Below are positions 55,851 through 64,000 of a stretch of DNA of 64,000 nt, one piece after another. Source of the stretch: Methylophaga sp. (lineage in GTDB: Bacteria; Pseudomonadota; Gammaproteobacteria; Nitrosococcales; Methylophagaceae); contig PAJP01000004.1 of assembly GCA_002706095.1 (NCBI GenBank), positions 115,062-179,061 of the forward strand, in the 5' to 3' direction. The translations under genes and the position numbers were made by a program. The notes beneath the pieces were generated by a model that worked only from the letters and a program-made list of their open reading frames with translations, did not search any database and had not been told where the DNA came from. Numbering within the stretch: position 1 is the stretch's first letter; each line of letters begins with the position of its first letter.

Positions 55851-57125
55851 ATGACTTCTGGCGTCCCACACTTAACCACCGCTTTAAATGGTCCTCTTCT
55901 AAAGTTAGAAGCCATATTGCTAGAAAAGCAGACACAAGTTGAAACATGGTTAAGAGAGCAGTGGTTAAAAACGCCTTCGCCGTTTTATGCTTCTGTCGAT
56001 CTCCGAAATGCGGGGTTTAAGTTGGCGCCTGTGGATACGAATTTATTCCCTGCTGGGTTTAATAATCTCAACGCCTCTTTTATGCCTTTGTGTATTCACG
56101 CTGCTCAGGCTGCTGTTGAACGAACCTGTCCAACAGCAAAACGCGTATTGATCGTGGCTGAAAATCATACGAGGAACTTGTTCTATCTCGAAAGTTTGGA
56201 AACCTTACGTGACATCTTCCAAAAAGCAGGTATGGAAGCTCGCATTGGCAGTTTATTAGAAGAGATTGAAGAGCCTACGAGCATTGACCTGCCATCAGGT
56301 AAGCAAATTACGCTTGAGCCATTAGTCAGAAAAGGTAATCGTGTTGCCGTGGATGACTTTTCACCCTGTCTGGTTCTGTTAAATAATGACTTATCTGCCG
56401 GACGGCCAGCTATTCTCGAAAATCTAGAGCAAGAGGTTATTCCACCATTACGCGCAGGCTGGTCAACCAGAAAAAAATCTGATCATTTCACTCAATATAA
56501 TCAAGTCGCAAAAGAATTTGCTGAGCAGATTGATATAGATCCGTGGTTAGTATCCCCTTTGACATTGCAATGCGGTGAAGTGAATTTTAAAGAAAAGTCG
56601 GGCATAGAGTGTCTCGCCAAAAATGTGAACAATTTGCTGACATCTATTCGAGCCAAATACGCTGAATATAATATCGACAGAGAGCCATTTGTTGTTGTGA
56701 AAGCCGATTCCGGTACCTATGGGATGGGCATTATGACGGTTAAAAGCGCCGAGGAAATCGAAAACCTCAATCGTAAACAACGAAATAAAATGTCATCCGC
56801 TAAGGAAGGTTTGGTGGTGGATAATGTGTTGGTTCAGGAAGGCGTTTACACCTTCGAGACATTGGGGGAAGAAAAGGCGGTAGCTGAACCCGTTATTTAT
56901 ATGATGGATCACTATGTGGTGGGTGGCTTTTATCGTGTACACACAGGGCGTGGGGTTAATGAAAATTTAAATGCGCCAGGGATGCATTTTGAACCACTGG
57001 CCTTTGCTCAGTCCTGTAGCACACCAGATCAAACAGATTTGCCTGATTCGGAACCGAACCGCTTTTATGCCTACGGTGTCATCGCCAGATTAGCGTTGTT
57101 AGCAGCAGCGAGAGAAATCGCCTGA
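55851..57125 (+). CDS. gshA: glutamate-cysteine ligase, ATP-grasp (proteobacterial) type
   Basis: First step of glutathione synthesis, 424 aa. The sequence matches the proteobacterial GshA family that is unrelated to E. coli GshA: SFMPLCIHAAQ, LIVAENHTRNLFYL, VVVKADSGTYGMGIMTV and VYMMDHYVVGGFYRVHTG (sequence VIYMMDHYVVGGFYRVHTG). In many proteobacteria gshB lies next to pilG; here gshB is absent from the window and gshA takes that place. Convergent with the FIST gene; a hairpin spans both stops. Confidence 0.9.
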   Translation: MTSGVPHLTTALNGPLLKLEAILLEKQTQVETWLREQWLKTPSPFYASVDLRNAGFKLAPVDTNLFPAGFNNLNASFMPLCIHAAQAAVERTCPTAKRVLIVAENHTRNLFYLESLETLRDIFQKAGMEARIGSLLEEIEEPTSIDLPSGKQITLEPLVRKGNRVAVDDFSPCLVLLNNDLSAGRPAILENLEQEVIPPLRAGWSTRKKSDHFTQYNQVAKEFAEQIDIDPWLVSPLTLQCGEVNFKEKSGIECLAKNVNNLLTSIRAKYAEYNIDREPFVVVKADSGTYGMGIMTVKSAEEIENLNRKQRNKMSSAKEGLVVDNVLVQEGVYTFETLGEEKAVAEPVIYMMDHYVVGGFYRVHTGRGVNENLNAPGMHFEPLAFAQSCSTPDQTDLPDSEPNRFYAYGVIARLALLAAAREIA

Positions 57126-57137
57126 TTTAATCAGGCG
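57119..57137. repeat. hairpin spanning two convergent stop codons
   Basis: CGCCTGA (57119-57125) and TCAGGCG (57131-57137) with a 5-nt loop; each arm holds the stop codon of one gene (gshA and the FIST gene). No T-run, so terminator activity is uncertain. Confidence 0.55.
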
Positions 57138-58273
57138 TTGTGCTCACTCAGATAAGCGATAGTCATGGTTTGGTTGTGCAGTAAACTGTGACTATCATCT
57201 TCCCCTGAACAGATTTCACCATTTGAATAGAATCCGGTGATGCCTGTCTGCATACCCAATAGTCTTTGCACAGCAAACACTTCGTCTGATACCTGAGATT
57301 CCATGACTAATTTACGGCCAACACAGCTTACGCAAATAGCTAAGGCTTTATCGTTTATGTTGACGTCTTTTTGTAATATTTGTCTGGCTGCTTCACTGGC
57401 ACCTAAGACCAAGCGGTCATGGTCAGACTTTAAGAACCGAACAGTAGACCCTTCTTTTATATTGCCTGCAAAGGTCAAGCTATTATCTTGTTCATTAATC
57501 GAGAGGAGTGTTCTGATGACATTAACATTCTTCTCGTCCATGATGGCAAAGGGGAAATTCAAGCCAGAAGCAGGTAATTCATTGGCGTAATAGCCTATGT
57601 ACATCTTGTAAAGTGGTAGAGCGGGTTTATTGTCTAATTCATACACCACATTTTTGTTTGAACGCGTAATTTTTCTTGGGGGGCCGTATGGTTGCCAGCC
57701 GCCTAAGGCACCACTGGTAACGATGGCATCTTCTCCGTAAATACCAACAGCGATCACTGTACGATCCTGAATTTTGTCATTGTTGATGAGTAAGGTTTGC
57801 TTGAATGCAGCAGAATCGCCTGCTAGACCACCTGTGATAGGAATATTGGGCAATATCTCCTGGAGACCTTCTACCAGTTCAGAACCATTAACATTCAAAC
57901 CGTCACTGAGAACAAACACGCCTTTGAGATCATCCATTTTTAACTCAGCGGCAATTTGAGCACCCAGTGCATGGGATTGCTCCATACTATTAACCGGCTT
58001 GCTAATAAAGCGGAGCGTGCTTCGCTCCCACTGCATGGCTGTGATGTGGATGCTGTCATCATAAACACCATCACCTGTAATCTCGCCCGATGTGGTGCAA
58101 CCGATGATTTCGGCGTTTGGGTAGCGTTTTTTTATGGTTTTAGCAAAACCTTTATCGTTGAAGCGGCTGACTGAGCCGAAAACGAGTACCCAGTTGGCTT
58201 CAGGGAGGGGAGAGGCCGACGGTAATTTATTTAAACCCGTCTTGGCGGGGAGGTGCTCCTGTACAAACTTCAT
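57131..58273 (-). CDS. FIST-domain sensory protein
   Basis: 380 aa with FIST N (NWVLVFGSVSRF, IIGCTTSGEITGDGVYDD, GVFVLSDGLNVNG, ITGGLAGD) and FIST C (SCVGRKLVME, TGFYSNGEICSG). FIST domains are thought to sense small ligands such as amino acids and often accompany signalling proteins. ATG 58273 (MKFVQEHLPAKTG) is my start; a TTG at 58321 would add 16 residues. A chemotaxis link is possible through proximity only. Confidence 0.85.
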   Translation of the reverse strand: MKFVQEHLPAKTGLNKLPSASPLPEANWVLVFGSVSRFNDKGFAKTIKKRYPNAEIIGCTTSGEITGDGVYDDSIHITAMQWERSTLRFISKPVNSMEQSHALGAQIAAELKMDDLKGVFVLSDGLNVNGSELVEGLQEILPNIPITGGLAGDSAAFKQTLLINNDKIQDRTVIAVGIYGEDAIVTSGALGGWQPYGPPRKITRSNKNVVYELDNKPALPLYKMYIGYYANELPASGLNFPFAIMDEKNVNVIRTLLSINEQDNSLTFAGNIKEGSTVRFLKSDHDRLVLGASEAARQILQKDVNINDKALAICVSCVGRKLVMESQVSDEVFAVQRLLGMQTGITGFYSNGEICSGEDDSHSLLHNQTMTIAYLSEHNA

Positions 58274-58431
58274 TGGTTGGTCAACCTTTGCTCCATCATT
58301 GGCTTTTAGCGCCGTAGTCAAAAAAGCGTAACAAATCCATCGGGTGATACTACATCGTTTAGCGATTAAGGGGAATCGGGTCGCTTGTAATTTGTGAGAT
58401 GCCTCACAATGAATGCAGAAAAATCGGCCAT

Positions 58432-58461
58432 AAAAAAAGCCGCTCAGTGGCGGCTTTTTTT
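58432..58461 (-). terminator. terminator after gatB
   Basis: GCCGC (58439-58443) pairs with GCGGC (58450-58454) with a 6-nt loop, extended by seven A's on one side and seven T's on the other, so it can work in both directions. It lies 25 nt beyond the gatB stop. Confidence 0.88.
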
Positions 58462-58485
58462 GATGATTGGCTCATGTGTCAGGAA

Positions 58486-59928
58486 TTATCCATTTAGTTT
58501 TTTCTTCAATAATTCATTTACCTGGGCTGGGTTAGCTTTACCTTTTGACGCTTTCATTATTTGGCCAACGAAGAAGCCAAGTAATTGTTCCTTGCCATCA
58601 CGGTATTGCTGCACCTGATCAGGATTATTCGCCAATACTTCATCCACCATAGCTTCAATAGCGCCAGTATCGGTGACTTGTTTCAGGCCTTTATTTTCGA
58701 TGATCGCATCGGCATCTTTACCTTCGCCTTTCCACAATGCTTCAAACACGGTTTTGGCGATTTTGCCTGAAATGGTGTTATCACTGATTCTGTTTAAGAC
58801 ACCAGCAAGCTGTTCAGCATTCACCGGCGATTCAGAAATATCCAGGCTTGCTTTGTTCAGTGCACCGGATAGTTCAACAATAACCCAGTTAGCACATTGT
58901 TTCGGATCATTGCCCTCAGTGGCCGCTAATAATGATTCAAAATAAGTGGCCAGCTCACGGCTGCTGGTGAGTACTGAGGCATCATACAGCGATAGGCCTA
59001 ACTCTTTAACAAAGCGATCACGCTTTTCGTTGGGTAGTTCAGGCAATGTGGCTTTAATATCAGTGATCGTGGCTTGGTCAATAATCAGTGGAAGCAAGTC
59101 AGGATCAGGGAAGTAACGATAGTCATTCGCTTCTTCTTTACTACGCATCGCGCGAGTTTCATTTTTATCGGCATCGTACAAACGCGTTTCCTGAACGACT
59201 TCACCACCTGACTCCAACACATCAATTTGACGCTCAACTTCGTAGTTAATAGCGCGCTCAACGTTACGGAAAGAGTTAATGTTTTTCAGTTCGGCACGGG
59301 TACCAAACTTTTCCTGGCCTTTAGGGCGAACTGAAACGTTAGCGTCGCAACGGAATGAGCCTTCCTGCATATTGCCATCACAAATCTCAAGATAGCGAAC
59401 CAGTGAGTGGATTTTCCTCATATAAGCAACCGCTTCTTTTGCGCTGCGCATATCAGGTTCAGACACAATTTCTAACAATGGTGTGCCTGCTCGGTTTAAA
59501 TCAATGCCTGTTTGACCGTCAAAGTCTTCATGTAGTGATTTGCCAGCATCTTCTTCGAGATGAGCACGAGTAATACCGATAACTTTTTCAGAGCCATCTT
59601 CCAGTTCGATACTGATGTGGCCTTTTCCGACAACGGGTAATTCGTATTGGCTAATTTGATAGCCTTTTGGTAAGTCAGGATAGAAGTAATTTTTGCGGGC
59701 AAAGACTGAACGTTCAGAAATCTCAGCATCAACGGCAAGACCAAACTTAATCGCCATTCTGACAGCTTCTGCATTAAGTACCGGTAATACGCCCGGCAGA
59801 CCCAGGTCAACGGCACATGCTTGTGTATTCGGCTCTGCACCATATGCTGTAGCAGCACCAGAGAAAATCTTAGACTTGGTGGCGAGTTGGGTATGAATCT
59901 CTAACCCAATAACAACTTCCCATTCCAT
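58486..59928 (-). CDS. gatB: Asp/Glu-tRNA amidotransferase subunit B (GatB)
   Basis: Amidates misacylated Asp-tRNA(Asn) or Glu-tRNA(Gln) with GatA and GatC. 480 aa. N-terminal [52 protein letters not shown] and a C-terminal YqeY-like tail. ATG 59928 is the true start; upstream codons in frame are not conserved. gatA and gatC are not adjacent; the upstream neighbour is a HAD phosphatase. Confidence 0.95.
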   Translation of the reverse strand: MEWEVVIGLEIHTQLATKSKIFSGAATAYGAEPNTQACAVDLGLPGVLPVLNAEAVRMAIKFGLAVDAEISERSVFARKNYFYPDLPKGYQISQYELPVVGKGHISIELEDGSEKVIGITRAHLEEDAGKSLHEDFDGQTGIDLNRAGTPLLEIVSEPDMRSAKEAVAYMRKIHSLVRYLEICDGNMQEGSFRCDANVSVRPKGQEKFGTRAELKNINSFRNVERAINYEVERQIDVLESGGEVVQETRLYDADKNETRAMRSKEEANDYRYFPDPDLLPLIIDQATITDIKATLPELPNEKRDRFVKELGLSLYDASVLTSSRELATYFESLLAATEGNDPKQCANWVIVELSGALNKASLDISESPVNAEQLAGVLNRISDNTISGKIAKTVFEALWKGEGKDADAIIENKGLKQVTDTGAIEAMVDEVLANNPDQVQQYRDGKEQLLGFFVGQIMKASKGKANPAQVNELLKKKLNG

Positions 59929-59977
59929 AATGACGGCCTGATTGTGAATGATAAAAAACGATGAATTGTAACAATTA

Positions 59978-60631
59978 TTAACGCAAACTGAGAATTTTCC
60001 AGCCTTTTTCCTTAGCAAAGGCTTCAAGCTTCTCATCGGGATCAACGGCGACAGGGGTATCGACCAGTTCTAACAGTGGGATATCGTTATGAGAATCACT
60101 GTAGAAAATACTGTTTTCCATTGTTTCATCCCGGTGGTTTAACCACATTTTCAAGCGTTCGACTTTACCACGCTGAAACGAAGGCGTGCCTGAGACTTTG
60201 CCGGTAAACGCGCCATCAATCATTTCTGGATCTGTGCCAATTAAATGTTCAATGCCCAGGAGCTCCGCGATAGGCTGAGTCAGGAAACTATTGGTGGCGG
60301 TGATAATCAGTAAAGTGTCGCCTTTGGCTCGATGCTTTTCGATGAGTTCGATGCCGGCTGGCAAAATGATCGGTTTAATTTTTTCTTCGAGATAGGCCGC
60401 GCGCCAAGCTTCTAATTCCGACATGGAGTGGTTGGCGTATGGTGTAAAGACAAATTCTAAAAATGCGTAGATGTCGAGTGAGCCGTTAATGTATTCCTGA
60501 AGAAAATGATCATTGCTAGCCCGGTAGGCCTTCTCGTCTACAATGTTATTTTCACACAAGTAACGACCCCATAAATAGTCGCTATCACCAGCCAATAAAG
60601 TATTATCCAAATCAAAAATTGCCAACGCCAT
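59978..60631 (-). CDS. HAD superfamily (SerB-like) phosphatase
   Basis: 217 aa. DxDxT motif [17 protein letters not shown] at the N-terminus, motif II IITAT, and motif [14 protein letters not shown] fit the HAD-IB subfamily, which includes phosphoserine and histidinol-phosphate phosphatases. The substrate is not known. It precedes gatB by 49 nt on the same strand. Confidence 0.88.
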   Translation of the reverse strand: MALAIFDLDNTLLAGDSDYLWGRYLCENNIVDEKAYRASNDHFLQEYINGSLDIYAFLEFVFTPYANHSMSELEAWRAAYLEEKIKPIILPAGIELIEKHRAKGDTLLIITATNSFLTQPIAELLGIEHLIGTDPEMIDGAFTGKVSGTPSFQRGKVERLKMWLNHRDETMENSIFYSDSHNDIPLLELVDTPVAVDPDEKLEAFAKEKGWKILSLR

Positions 60632-60779
60632 GGTGCTGGAAAAGTCTCCGTTTTAATCAAAAATGCGACTATTGTATGTCAAAATGCATTGCATACTGAC
60701 AGTGCTTTTAATAATCTAATCGCTAATTGAGAATAAACCGCTGGGGGCGATTGCGCTCAGCCAGCTAGAGACTTCAGTC

Positions 60780-61289
60780 GTGATTGATAAAGATGGCTTC
60801 AGGCCTAACGTAGGGATCATACTCTGTAACGAAGAGAATCAGGTGTTGTGGGCGCAACGTGCGCAACATGATTCGTGGCAGTTTCCTCAGGGGGGGATCA
60901 AGTCCCATGAAACTCCTGAGCAGGCGGCCTATCGTGAGCTTACGGAAGAGGTAGGTTTACTGCCAGAACATGTTGAGTTAATTGCAATGACCCGAGGGTG
61001 GTTGCGCTATCGCTTACCTAAACGTTACCTGCGATATGGAAATAAACCGCTTTGTATTGGCCAAAAGCAGCGCTGGTTTTTAATGCGTTTTACCGGTAAG
61101 GAAGAAGACGTCAAGCTTAATCTGCATGAAAAACCAGAATTCGATGATTGGCGCTGGGTGGATTACTGGACGCCGGTGGATGAAATTGTGTTTTTCAAAC
61201 GCCGTGTTTATGAAAAAGCACTCCATGAATTTGCGCCATTATTATTTCCGGAATATCGACGTCAGTTAAATAACAAAAAAAGACGTTAA
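60780..61289 (+). CDS. rppH: RNA pyrophosphohydrolase RppH
   Basis: Removes pyrophosphate from mRNA 5' ends to start decay. 169 aa. N-terminal [16 protein letters not shown] and Nudix box [16 protein letters not shown] followed by LTEEVGL. Start is GTG 60780. Ends in a 4-base overlap with argA on the other strand. Confidence 0.95.
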   Translation: MIDKDGFRPNVGIILCNEENQVLWAQRAQHDSWQFPQGGIKSHETPEQAAYRELTEEVGLLPEHVELIAMTRGWLRYRLPKRYLRYGNKPLCIGQKQRWFLMRFTGKEEDVKLNLHEKPEFDDWRWVDYWTPVDEIVFFKRRVYEKALHEFAPLLFPEYRRQLNNKKRR

Positions 61290-62587
61290 TCCAGTTCTTT
61301 TCTGAACACACGCGATTTGCGCTGGTAATTGTATAGGGCTTGTTTTGCGACGGGGAGATCAGCTATTTCTGCTGGTTTGAACCCATGCTCTAAAAACCAG
61401 TGCGCCGTTTGAGTGGTTAACACGCACAGATTATTGATGCCTTGTGCTTTTGCTGACTGCTCCAATACCCCGAGTAATTGTTGACCGCGACCATGACTCT
61501 GGTATTGATTCGACACTGCCAGGCAAGCAAGTTCTGCCATATCATTATCAGGATAGGGGTAAAGTGCCGCGCAGGCTACAACACTGCCATCACGCTCCAT
61601 GACCGTGAAGTGATCGATCTCTCGTTCTAGTAACTCTCTTGAACGTTTTACGACAACCCCTTTTTCTTCTAACGGCTGAATCAACTCCAGGATACCGCCG
61701 ACATCATCAATCGTTGCTTGTCTTGTGGTTTCAAAAGAGGTGGACGTGACCAGCGTACCAGCGCCATCACGGCTGAATAATTCCTGTAATAAAACACCGT
61801 TAATGGCTCTATCCAGAATATGTACTCTGGTGACGCCAGCTTTACAGGCTTTAACCGCTGCATGCAATGAAGGGTGGGAACTGAGTGTTTTTTCTGCCTC
61901 ATTCACCGTCAGTTCGCGGGGCATCGTTTTGTTACTGTGACCAATAAAGATCAATTTATCTGCGCGTAATGCTGTGGCCACTTCTGTCGCGATAGATTCA
62001 GCTGAAACGTTAAAGCTTTCGCCCGTAAGGGAGTAACCCAGAGGGGGCAGCAAAACAATATTACCTAATCCCAATTGTTGATTGATGCCTTCAGCATCGA
62101 TACGACGCACTTCACCGGTATGACCCAGATCCACACCATCTATGATGCCAGCAGGTCTGGCAATTACCAGGTTGCCACTGATACAACGGATGCGTGCATC
62201 GGCCATTGGCGTATGTGGTAATCCAAAGGACAGTTTCGATTCGATATCAAGGCGCAGTTTCCCAATGGCTGCTTTGGCAATAACCAGGCTGATATCATCG
62301 GTCACTCTCAAACCATTGTGATATCTAACAGGTATGTTTTGCTCGATACAGCTTGCTTCAATCTGAGGTCTGGCACCATATACTAAAACCAGTTTAATCC
62401 CTAAGCTGTTCAGGATAGAGATATCATGGAGCAGGGGCTCGAATTCCTGGCTATCGATGGTTTCACCATCAAAAGCAATCACAAAAGTCGCGCCACGATG
62501 ACTATGAATATAAGGCGCAGCGGTACGAAACCAGCTGGTTGTGGTGGCTAAGTTTTGTGGTGTAACTGGCTTTACAGTGTCGTTCAT
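61286..62587 (-). CDS. argA: amino-acid N-acetyltransferase ArgA
   Basis: First step of arginine synthesis, making N-acetylglutamate. 433 aa: amino-acid-kinase domain (about 30-280; [13 protein letters not shown]) that senses arginine, and a C-terminal GNAT acetyltransferase domain (about 295-430; [21 protein letters not shown]). Matches the classical ArgA type. Confidence 0.95.
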   Translation of the reverse strand: MNDTVKPVTPQNLATTTSWFRTAAPYIHSHRGATFVIAFDGETIDSQEFEPLLHDISILNSLGIKLVLVYGARPQIEASCIEQNIPVRYHNGLRVTDDISLVIAKAAIGKLRLDIESKLSFGLPHTPMADARIRCISGNLVIARPAGIIDGVDLGHTGEVRRIDAEGINQQLGLGNIVLLPPLGYSLTGESFNVSAESIATEVATALRADKLIFIGHSNKTMPRELTVNEAEKTLSSHPSLHAAVKACKAGVTRVHILDRAINGVLLQELFSRDGAGTLVTSTSFETTRQATIDDVGGILELIQPLEEKGVVVKRSRELLEREIDHFTVMERDGSVVACAALYPYPDNDMAELACLAVSNQYQSHGRGQQLLGVLEQSAKAQGINNLCVLTTQTAHWFLEHGFKPAEIADLPVAKQALYNYQRKSRVFRKELD

Positions 62588-62704
62588 TCGTTTCTTTTTA
62601 TCTCAGACTCGGCACGCTTGCCAAGTGTCGTGTAAAATTTATCAGATTATTACCATGTGATCTAAGGGTTACGTGGGGCAAAACAGATTTTGGAGAGATT
62701 TCGC

Positions 62705-64000
62705 ATGCCTCAATATCGTTCAAGAACATCTACCGCGGGTAGAAATATGGCTGGCGCTCGCGCACTGTGGCGGGCGACAGGAATGAAAGATGATGATTTC
62801 AATAAACCTATCATCGCTGTTGCAAACTCGTTTACACAATTTGTTCCCGGACATGTTCATCTAAAAGACCTTGGCCAACTGGTTGCGCGCGAAATTGAAA
62901 AAGCGGGCGGTGTGGCAAAAGAGTTCAATACCATTGCCGTTGATGATGGTATCGCTATGGGGCATGGCGGCATGCTTTACAGCTTACCATCGCGCGACAT
63001 TATCGCTGACTCTGTTGAGTATATGGTCAATGCGCACTGCGCGGATGCCATTGTTTGTATTTCAAACTGCGACAAGATCACACCCGGCATGTTAATGGCC
63101 GCTATGCGACTCAATATTCCGGTGATTTTTGTTTCTGGTGGACCAATGGAAGCGGGTAAAACAAAACTCGCTGGTAAAGACGTCAAGCTGGATCTGGTGG
63201 ATGCCATGGTGCAGGCAGCGGATGAGCATGTCAGTGATGCGGATGTCGAACAGGTTGAGCGTAGTGCCTGTCCTACCTGTGGTTCATGCTCTGGTATGTT
63301 TACAGCTAACTCAATGAACTGCCTGACGGAAGCTTTGGGGCTATCATTACCAGGCAATGGTTCATTGCTTGCTACACACGCGGATCGCAAAGAACTGTTT
63401 CTGGAAGCAGGTCGTCGCATCGTCGATTTAGCTAAACGCTACTATGAAAATGATGAAGAGGATGTATTACCGCGATCTATTGCGACAAAAGCGGCGTTTG
63501 AAAACGCCATTGCCCTAGATATTGCGATGGGTGGTTCAACCAATACCGTGCTGCACTTATTAGCGGCGGCGAATGAAGCCAAAGTCGACTTTACTATGGC
63601 TGATATTGATCGCATGTCACGTAAAATTCCGAATTTATGTAAAGTCGCGCCTGCCACCAACAAATACCACATGGAAGATGTACACCGCGCTGGTGGTGTC
63701 ATTTCTATTCTTGGTGAATTAGCGGCTGGTGGTTTATTGCATACTGATGCGCCCACAGTTCACAGCAAAACCATGGGTGAAGGTTTAAAACAATGGGATG
63801 TGAAACGCACAGACTATGAGCCTGCATTAACACGTTATCTCGCTGGTCCTGCTGGTATTCCAACACAGGAAGCCTTCAGTCAGAACTGCCGTTGGCCAGA
63901 GCTGGATTTGGATCGTGAAAACGGCTGTATTCGTGATGTCGAACATGCTTATAGTAAAGATGGCGGCTTGGCCGTGTTGTATGGCAATTTAGCTGAAGAT
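62705..64000 (+). CDS. ilvD: dihydroxy-acid dehydratase IlvD (3' end cut off)
   Basis: Branched-chain amino acid synthesis; Fe-S enzyme. The first 432 codons are visible and the frame runs open to the window edge. [19 protein letters not shown] starts the protein, with GGAG 9 nt before ATG 62705. Iron-sulfur cysteines are seen in [12 protein letters not shown] and [17 protein letters not shown], and [18 protein letters not shown] is typical. About 180 residues are missing compared with the usual length of about 610. Confidence 0.95.
   Translation, partial: MPQYRSRTSTAGRNMAGARALWRATGMKDDDFNKPIIAVANSFTQFVPGHVHLKDLGQLVAREIEKAGGVAKEFNTIAVDDGIAMGHGGMLYSLPSRDIIADSVEYMVNAHCADAIVCISNCDKITPGMLMAAMRLNIPVIFVSGGPMEAGKTKLAGKDVKLDLVDAMVQAADEHVSDADVEQVERSACPTCGSCSGMFTANSMNCLTEALGLSLPGNGSLLATHADRKELFLEAGRRIVDLAKRYYENDEEDVLPRSIATKAAFENAIALDIAMGGSTNTVLHLLAAANEAKVDFTMADIDRMSRKIPNLCKVAPATNKYHMEDVHRAGGVISILGELAAGGLLHTDAPTVHSKTMGEGLKQWDVKRTDYEPALTRYLAGPAGIPTQEAFSQNCRWPELDLDRENGCIRDVEHAYSKDGGLAVLYGNLAED

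Noticed and set aside
62977-63420. 147-codon frame antisense to ilvD
   Set aside because: Lies entirely opposite the conserved ilvD coding region; low-complexity Ser/Ala-rich product with no family features.
1-64000. tRNA genes, CRISPR arrays, insertion sequences, prophage or integrative elements
   Set aside because: None recognised on reading both strands; intergenic gaps are short and the genes are mostly core functions.

Overview
The window looks like chromosomal DNA of a methylotrophic gammaproteobacterium with moderate to low GC, most likely Methylophaga or a close relative. The genus is an inference. It rests on core gammaproteobacterial gene orders (miaB-ybeZYX-lnt; mrcA/pilMNOPQ-aroKB-damX as in E. 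coli mrcA/hof-aroKB-damX; pilGHIJ-chpA) beside a tetrahydromethanopterin (H4MPT) and methylofuran one-carbon cluster (fae, mch and cofactor-biosynthesis genes). I see no tRNA, rRNA, CRISPR array, insertion sequence or prophage. No gene-free stretch exceeds about 225 bp.

Layout. 1-3957: end of the phosphate operon (pstA partial, pstB, phoU), a terminator, then ppx. 4012-8062: a copper-type TonB receptor (OprC-like) divergent from a TauE/SafE-type membrane protein and an AAA+ regulator that lacks the sigma54-contact loop. 8133-13359: thyA, a degenerate hemerythrin with a cytochrome b561, and a PepSY/TonB-receptor pair for metal or siderophore uptake. 13461-21464: radC, then miaB-ybeZ-ybeY-corC-lnt-trkH and a small methyltransferase. 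21588-25685: rpmE, an M48 lipoprotein protease, and mrcA on the opposite strand. 25878-34019: pilMNOPQ, aroK, aroB, damX.

33994-43291 is the most distinctive region. On the minus strand, one run carries genes resembling methanofuran-pathway mfnD, mfnF, mfnE and mfnA, with pabB among them. A HisA-like gene lies divergent. A second minus-strand run holds mch, a RimK/MptN-like ATP-grasp ligase, a CitG-like gene and fae. Together they would make and use the H4MPT and methylofuran carriers that oxidise formaldehyde. Nearby aroK, aroB and pabB supply chorismate and p-aminobenzoate, which H4MPT synthesis needs.

43366-46531: cca, whose coding frame has no ordinary start codon upstream of its catalytic motif, preceded by slt. 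46624-55627: a twitching-motility chemosensory operon (pilG, pilH, pilI, a short pilJ, a very large chpA, a CheW-like gene). 55851-62587: ATP-grasp gshA, a FIST-domain protein, gatB, a HAD phosphatase, rppH and argA. 62705-64000: the start of ilvD, cut by the window edge.

Main points for a second look: the non-canonical cca start, the unassigned enzymes in the one-carbon cofactor cluster, the short TSVxxYI repeats inside ChpA, the reduced Pil-Chp receptor, and several proteins that have lost key residues of their families.
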